From positions 181,993 to 193,910 of the forward strand of contig NW_003155737.1 in NCBI RefSeq assembly GCF_000003605.2: a stretch of DNA of 11,918 nt. The letters run 5' to 3'. The position numbers were made by a program, and so were the translations under genes. The notes beneath the pieces are model-generated. The model was not told the DNA's origin, searched no databases, and saw nothing but the letters and a program-made list of their open reading frames with translations. The stretch is from Saccoglossus kowalevskii. Taxonomy: Eukaryota > Hemichordata > Enteropneusta > Harrimaniidae. This document shows positions 7,670-11,918 of the stretch, one piece after another. How positions within the stretch are numbered: position 1 is the stretch's first letter; every line of letters begins with the position of its first letter.

Positions 7670-10600
7670 CTGTGAAGAGACAATAAGTAAAATGAGATGT
7701 GATGTCGTGTTAAAAATTGATTTTTCGGCTACATGAAATTAAAGATGCATATGAATATATAGGATATAGAGGAACACATTTTTTGACTCCAACAAAATTG
7801 ATTTTGAAATCACTGATAATATTCAGTACATGATTTGAAATCGTAACAATAATGTAAAGTTTCTACTAGTGTTATGAATATATTACAATACATATAAGTT
7901 TTAACACATGTTAGTGATGACTTGTGCTTTGAATTTGTCGCATATACTTCTATTGTTTACTGTCACCTTACAAGCAATGATAGGAGTGGTCCATTCACCT
8001 TTGAATTAAATTTACATTTCACTATATAGATCTTGACAAGTTGATTACCTTATGTGTAAATAAGCTCTTATAAAATTAAAATCATTTTCTATTTTGTATA
8101 TAATGTACAACTTACCGGCACCGAATGGTATGTATGTAAATTTCTCAGAGTTGGCAGCGGACTCATCTAAAAACCTGCAAATAGTCAATTTCCACAAAGT
8201 CACAAATAATCACATGTACCCACATATAATGCATACCACAGCGTGTACACATGCTTCAGATTTGACATGCATATACTGCTAATATTGGGAGACATTAAAA
8301 CATAAGTTTTCTTTATTTCAATTCTGATGTTAATGATCTTGAATCAATTTATGTGTGTGGCTGATTAATAGAAAGAGGTTTCATGCCTGAATTGAAAGTA
8401 TAAATAACATTGGCAGATGTCAAATATTGAATTGAAAAACCTACCTATCTGGTTTAAACTCTCTAGAGGCTTCTCCCCATTTATCCTGTATTCGTTGATT
8501 GACAGGAGGTGATACACACACTTGATGACCAGGTGGTATGGTATATCCCTTGAAAGTCTGCAGTGACAAAATAGTCATAGTCAGTGACCTTTCACACTAA
8601 ACTGTCAAATCTGAGATACCTTTTCAAAAAGACAATGAGAATATCAACTAACCTGGGGGATTCTACACATTCTCATCATGGTCATGATAGGGGGTCTGAG
8701 GCGAAGAGTCTCCTTAAGACAACGGTCTAAATTGTCCATTTTCTTCAACTGTGAATATATATGTATAAAAAAGACACTGATAAAACTAGTACATAATAAT
8801 GTATTATTATCTATTAATAATGTCGGGGGAGAGTTGCACAACCTGATTGCTTGAAATAATCATCTCATTTGCATAAATTAATATTCATGAGCAATGAAAA
8901 CTCTTTTTCAGTAAAATTGTACCAAAACGCTTTCTGATAGTCTACATGATTGATTGATTAGAGTGGAGCAAACTGTTGAAACTAGCTACAGGTTTATTCT
9001 TTAACGTGATCATAGCAAGTGACGAAATTCATGGAGAATACAGAAGTAAATTGATTTTTCACTAGTATTATTGCTCAAAATGTTTTCAATAAGTTTTACC
9101 AGTGACAAGTTACCTAAATAGTATGCATTTCGAGAAATCACTTTGTGTGTGTGTACATAAAATCTCGCATAGAATTTACTCCAGCAAGAAACTAGTAGCA
9201 CCAAGCTGGTTGTTACTCGAGTTGTTTTCGCAATAGACACAATTTTAGGACCTGTATATTTCTATGTAATGTGTTTACATTTTTCATTGAGGCTTATTGT
9301 GTAAAAAAATCGCTGTAAATATTTAACGTTGTTGCTTCGATGATGGCCTATGGATGACTGACTTTGAAACGTTCCATCCAGATCGCACCCCGCTCTCTTG
9401 TGCCAATCCCCTCTAAATAATGTGGATATGTGCCAAATACTGTTACATTGCATTCATGTGTAAAATCAACTTTACATAGTAGTTAATATGCCTCATCTTT
9501 AGAGATGTGTCATTATTGACTATTGATCAAGAGATTGATTCAATTGTATACATTGCAAAAAAGTATTTCTGGAAAATAAAATGATGAAAGTACTGATCAT
9601 AATCTACTAAATGACGTAATTGTGGAAACCTTTCAAAATTGTTCAATCACATCTCCATACATATTTGTGTATTATAAAACAACATTGAGTTTCATTCAAT
9701 TGTGTTATTTGGTTGCACTGTAATATCATTTTTATTTCAAGACTACTGTAAAATACTTTATTTTCGCTTGGAATAAATTTTTGCTGAAGGAATGATTCAG
9801 TGAAAATAAAATCCAGTGAATATACCTTTTTTCCTATATTTTATGTTCAACTTGTTAAAAATCAGTGAAAATGAGTTCCATACGAAACACTCAAAAAGTC
9901 TTTTTAGCAAAAATTAATTCCAAAAATTAATTCCAAATAAAGTATTTTACAGTATTTACCTGATCATATTCTACAGGAGGAAGATCTTCTCCACAGACTT
10001 CTTTTTGTTCAGCATAACACTGATCCTGAAAATGAATGAATGAACCAAAGAATGGGAATTGTTTTCTTGTAGAATAAAATAAACTATATTCCAGCTAAGT
10101 TTAAGAAAACACTAAAAAATAATTTACTGGCTGTTTTGGTCTTTAATTATAAAGATATCTTTTCAAGAAATGAACATCTGCTTTTAATGAGTATTTGTTA
10201 TTAAAAAAAAAAAATTTAATCCTAAGCTAAATTCTTACCTGAATATCTTTATATTTAGCCAAAAAGAATCCCAACCATGCGCTTGTAGTAGAAGATGTAT
10301 GTTGACCTGCCATGAGTAATCCTATCAACATACCTGCTATCTCGTCATCACTTAAATATTTACCAGTTCTTTTGTAAAATACAATAATTACAGTTTTAAT
10401 AATAATAATAATAATCAACATCTTATAAAGGCAATTCAATGTCACAATTATTTTGTTGATATACTGTACATACACAATAAAAACATTTAGAATCAGAAAT
10501 GTTTAATTAAATTAATTAAACGCAAGAGGGATTTCAAATCAGAGATATAACCTGTCAATAAGAACTGCTGGTTTTCATCTTAGTGGTATTGTGGATGAAC

Positions 10601-10698
10601 AGAAACATTTGATGTAAATGAACTTACTTGTAAGTACTGTCAAGAAGTGTCTGCAACATGTCATCTTCTGTATCGCCAGCTCGGCGCTTGGCAATGGC
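7494..10698 (-). CDS. CYP51: Sterol 14-alpha-demethylase (cytochrome P450 family 51), 3' seven exons, partial at 5' end
   Basis: CYP51 is the ER-anchored P450 that oxidatively removes the 14-alpha-methyl group of lanosterol-type sterols, using electrons from P450 reductase. Seven minus-strand exons join without a frame break (10698-10628, 10368-10239, 10025-9960, 8748-8653, 8557-8445, 8174-8116, 7669-7494; intron phases 2, 0, 0, 0, 2, 1) into 236 residues. Landmarks in order are [13 protein letters not shown] (residues 12-24), the CYP51 I-helix signature [12 protein letters not shown] with His where most P450s have an acidic residue (44-55), ExxR as ETLRLRPP (102-109), FKPDRF (155-160), and the haem loop FGAGRHRCIG with Cys183 (176-185). 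It ends IRYRKRK then TAA. Vertebrate CYP51A1 is about 500 residues, so the membrane anchor and substrate-recognition regions lie right of the window. Nothing looks broken. Confidence 0.96.
7670..8115. other. CYP51 last intron
   Basis: AT-rich intron of 446 bp with no recognised element. Confidence 0.55.
8116..8174 (-). CDS. CYP51: CYP51 exon, start of the haem-binding loop
   Basis: This 59-nt exon (phase 2 in, phase 1 out) reads [19 protein letters not shown], with a split Arg before and a split Gly after. The acceptor is GACTATTTGCAG and the donor GCCG|GTAAGT. It was found by motif, since it is shorter than any useful open frame. Confidence 0.92.
8445..8557 (-). CDS. CYP51: CYP51 exon, PPGH to PDR region
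   Basis: The acceptor is TGTCACTGCAG and the donor GATAG|GTAGGT. It encodes [27 protein letters not shown] and the FKPD of the PERF-like segment; the Arg codon is split with the next exon. Between Trp148 and the FKPDR block there is one residue more than I recall for vertebrate CYP51. Confidence 0.92.
8653..8748 (-). CDS. CYP51: CYP51 exon with the K-helix ExxR motif
   Basis: This 32-codon exon is bounded by ATATATTCACAG and CAG|GTTAGT. It reads [20 protein letters not shown] then [16 protein letters not shown] supplies the Glu and Arg of the universally conserved P450 ExxR pair. The downstream intron is only 95 bp, the shortest in the window. Confidence 0.94.
8749..9743. other. CYP51 large intron, part without recognised element
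   Basis: The 1.2-kb intron holds an octamer-type ATTTGCAT near 8868-8875 and a short stretch near 9335-9380 ending GAAACGTTCC, reminiscent of Penelope-like element ends but not convincing. Minus-strand open frames at 9010-9453 show no domain. Confidence 0.5.
9744..9954. mobile_element. MITE with 20-bp perfect terminal inverted repeats
   Basis: The left end TACTGTAAAATACTTTATTT (9744-9763) is the exact reverse complement of the right end (9935-9954). Similarity extends inward through GGAAT(A/T)AATTTTTGCT, with a small duplication on the right side. If the outer TA is the target-site duplication, this is a Tc1/mariner-type non-autonomous element of 211 bp including the TA pair. No transposase is encoded. 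It lies in a CYP51 intron with its right end six bases from the 5' splice site. Confidence 0.85.
9960..10025 (-). CDS. CYP51: CYP51 exon, J-helix region
   Basis: This 66-nt, 22-codon, phase 0-0 exon reads [20 protein letters not shown] then DQ, matching the vertebrate CYLEQK...C.ENLPP..YDQ pattern. The acceptor is TTCATTTTCAG. The donor is CAG|GTAAAT, and its sixth intron base is already the outer end of a MITE terminal repeat (9744-9954). Confidence 0.9.
10239..10368 (-). CDS. CYP51: CYP51 exon with the I-helix AGQHTS signature
   Basis: The acceptor (TTTTACAAAAG) is weak in pyrimidines, but the split Lys codon and the alignment [12 protein letters not shown] fix it. The donor is CAG|GTAAGA. 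The exon encodes 43 residues including [20 protein letters not shown], the part of the I helix next to the haem. AGQHTS is diagnostic for CYP51 among P450s. Confidence 0.94.
10397..10416. repeat. (AAT)n microsatellite
   Basis: A run of six AAT units lies in the CYP51 intron near the I-helix exon acceptor. Minus-strand read-through of this run produces the Ile-rich leader of an open frame that is not part of the protein. Confidence 0.8.
10628..10698 (-). CDS. CYP51: CYP51 exon (first visible), pre-I-helix
   Basis: On the minus strand the acceptor is TATTTTTCCAG and the donor ACAA|GTAAGT. The 71 nt encode [20 protein letters not shown] followed by STY and two bases of a split Lys codon. It aligns with the vertebrate segment ending LQTLLDATYK. 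The incoming phase is 0, so the preceding exon ends on a codon boundary; I could not find it between here and the right edge. Confidence 0.9.
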
Positions 10699-10772
10699 CT
10701 GGAAAAATATAAACACGTAGATGAGTATCAATATTTATTTATAATACTTCTATATTAGTTAAATAGTTTGTT

Positions 10773-10840
10773 AAAGTGTTTATAGTGCCCCCAGTGGTGA
10801 AAAGTTCTTTCTCACCACTAGAGGGCACTGTAAACACTTT
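10773..10840. mobile_element. 68-bp palindromic MITE-like element
   Basis: The left arm AAAGTGTTTATAGTGCCC followed by CCAGTGGTGA (10773-10800) is nearly the exact reverse complement of the right arm (10812-10840), with an 11-nt loop. Differences are one substitution and a one-base gap with a neighbouring mismatch. The CAGTGCCCTCTAGTGG core is of a type common in short inverted-repeat transposon relics. It lies upstream of the first visible CYP51 exon. Confidence 0.75.
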
Positions 10841-11237
10841 TTCACTGCCAGCGTTTCAATATGTGATGCTTGGCTGTTATAATGAATAAGCTACGTTGTC
10901 ATGACTACATGACATTGTTTTATTTATCATCATTTTATTCAGAAATAAAATCTAATCTCTGGCTGGGGGAAAAGATTAAATGAAATATTTAAATTTATCT
11001 TACATTTTATTTTGGATCATTCTGGATCAGTAAAACATCAAATTCACAAAAATTGTTGTGTTAAAATAACGATGGTTTCATATATTTACAGCATATTCTC
11101 ACTTGATATATAACTGTACTGTAACTATTTTCTCTAAACTTAATTGCATAGACAGATGAATAACACCATTAGACAAGTCATTGTCAATGACACGTCCCCG
11201 TTCCGTTCATATTTGAGTGACATATACATTCAAAGCA
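10841..11237. other. CYP51 intron, no recognised element
   Basis: AT-rich sequence. I looked on the minus strand for the CYP51 exon preceding AIAKRR and did not find it here. Confidence 0.5.
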
Positions 11238-11918
11238 GATCATGACCGAAATGCACCTGCATATGTACAACACATTGTACTAAATCTGAACAAAATCCAT
11301 GCATGCATGACTGAGATCCGGTTCTGGAATTGTGAAAATACGCGATTTTAATGCATTTTCGGCCTTAAAATGGCCATCATTCAGCTATTGCTAAGCGGAT
11401 CATGAAACAAATGCACATATCTATTTGTGACATGATGCACCATGTGTGTGTGAAGTTTGAACTTGATCAATCCAGACATGTCTTGGATACGGATCCAGAA
11501 CTGAATTCTTTAAGAAAATGGCCGCCAGTCGGCCATTTCGAACTTGATCCGAAAAAAAAAATGACGTGCATCAAGGTCCTATTATGTTTAATGTAAGTAC
11601 CGAATTTGAACAAAATCCGTCCATGCATAACTGAGATCCGGGTTCGGAATGGTGAAAATGTGCGATTTCAATGCATTTTCGGCCTTAAAGCGGCCGCCAT
11701 TTGGCTATCGTTAATGGGATCATGAAACAAATGCACATACATATTTGTGACATGATGTACCTTGTGTGTGTGAAGTTTGAACTTGATCAATCCAGACATG
11801 TCTCGGATACGGATCCAGAACTGAATTCTTTAAAACAAAATGGCCGCCAGTCGGCCATTTCGAACTTGATCTGAAAAAAAAAATGACGTGCATCAAGGTC
11901 CTATTATGTTTAATGTAT
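11238..11918. repeat. Satellite of about 158-bp half-units in a 320-bp B-A-B-A-B order
   Basis: Half-units start with GATC at 11238, 11398, 11546, 11718 and 11868 (spacings 160, 148, 172, 150). Units at 11398 and 11718 are near-identical (GATCATGAAACAAATGCACA); units at 11546 and 11868 form the other type (GATC(C/T)GAAAAAAA...), which 11238 resembles. Both types share a GGC(C/T)..CC core and a GA(A/T)..TTGAAC...ATCC..CCA-GCAT segment, so an ancestral monomer duplicated and the dimer was then amplified. The array runs off the right edge. The open frame at 11402-11596 is a by-product. Confidence 0.88.

Noticed and set aside
8862-8895. Octamer ATTTGCAT with flanking CTCAT/ATGAG inverted repeat as a POU-factor element
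   Set aside because: It is a single short match deep inside a CYP51 intron, without other promoter features.
9262-9453. Penelope-like or LINE-derived fragment suggested by a GATGGCCTATGG...GAAACGTT stretch
   Set aside because: The resemblance to element ends is short and no reverse transcriptase or GIY-YIG coding remains, so I cannot support it as a feature.
11402-11596. Plus-strand open frame of 64 codons at the right end
   Set aside because: It lies wholly within the 320-bp satellite, and the second copy does not preserve an equivalent frame.

Overview
The window is animal nuclear DNA, AT-rich and intron-dense, with canonical GT-AG splice sites, small exons and many satellites and miniature transposons. 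It carries parts of two unrelated protein genes in convergent orientation. No prokaryotic gene organisation, rRNA, tRNA or CRISPR array was seen. An intact CYP51 (sterol 14-alpha-demethylase) argues against insects and nematodes, which have lost de novo sterol synthesis. With the repeat style and four copies of the octamer TACCGGTA, it suggests a marine invertebrate (lophotrochozoan or invertebrate deuterostome). The species cannot be fixed from sequence alone.

Layout: positions 1-400 are a 23-bp minisatellite inside or upstream of the first gene. Positions 551-4807 (+) hold the last five exons of a lipid phosphate phosphatase (LPP/PLPP, PAP2 superfamily). All three catalytic motifs are present; the N-terminus lies to the left of the window. 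Its introns contain a reverse-oriented LINE 3' remnant (about 750-961) and a 27-bp minisatellite of about 33 copies (2093-2992). Positions 4808-7493 are the 2.7-kb interval between the two stop codons. It contains poly(A) candidates, a ZNF143-like site near a perfect CRE, a diverged satellite of about 150 bp per unit, and a 68-nt hairpin.

Positions 10698 down to 7494 (-) hold the last seven exons of CYP51, giving 236 residues from just before the I helix to the stop. The I-helix, ExxR, PDR and haem-cysteine motifs are all intact. The N-terminal half lies beyond the right edge. Its introns carry a 211-bp MITE whose terminal repeat touches a 5' splice site and a 68-bp palindromic element. Positions 11238-11918 are a satellite of alternating half-units that repeats every 320 bp or so and is related to the 5.6-6.3 kb repeats.

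The two genes are not known to act together: LPPs dephosphorylate lipid phosphates at membranes, and CYP51 acts in ER sterol synthesis. I found no convincing new multi-gene system. The unusual content is repeat architecture: two minisatellites, one with a higher-order period, the gatc-phased satellite, and a MITE at a splice site.
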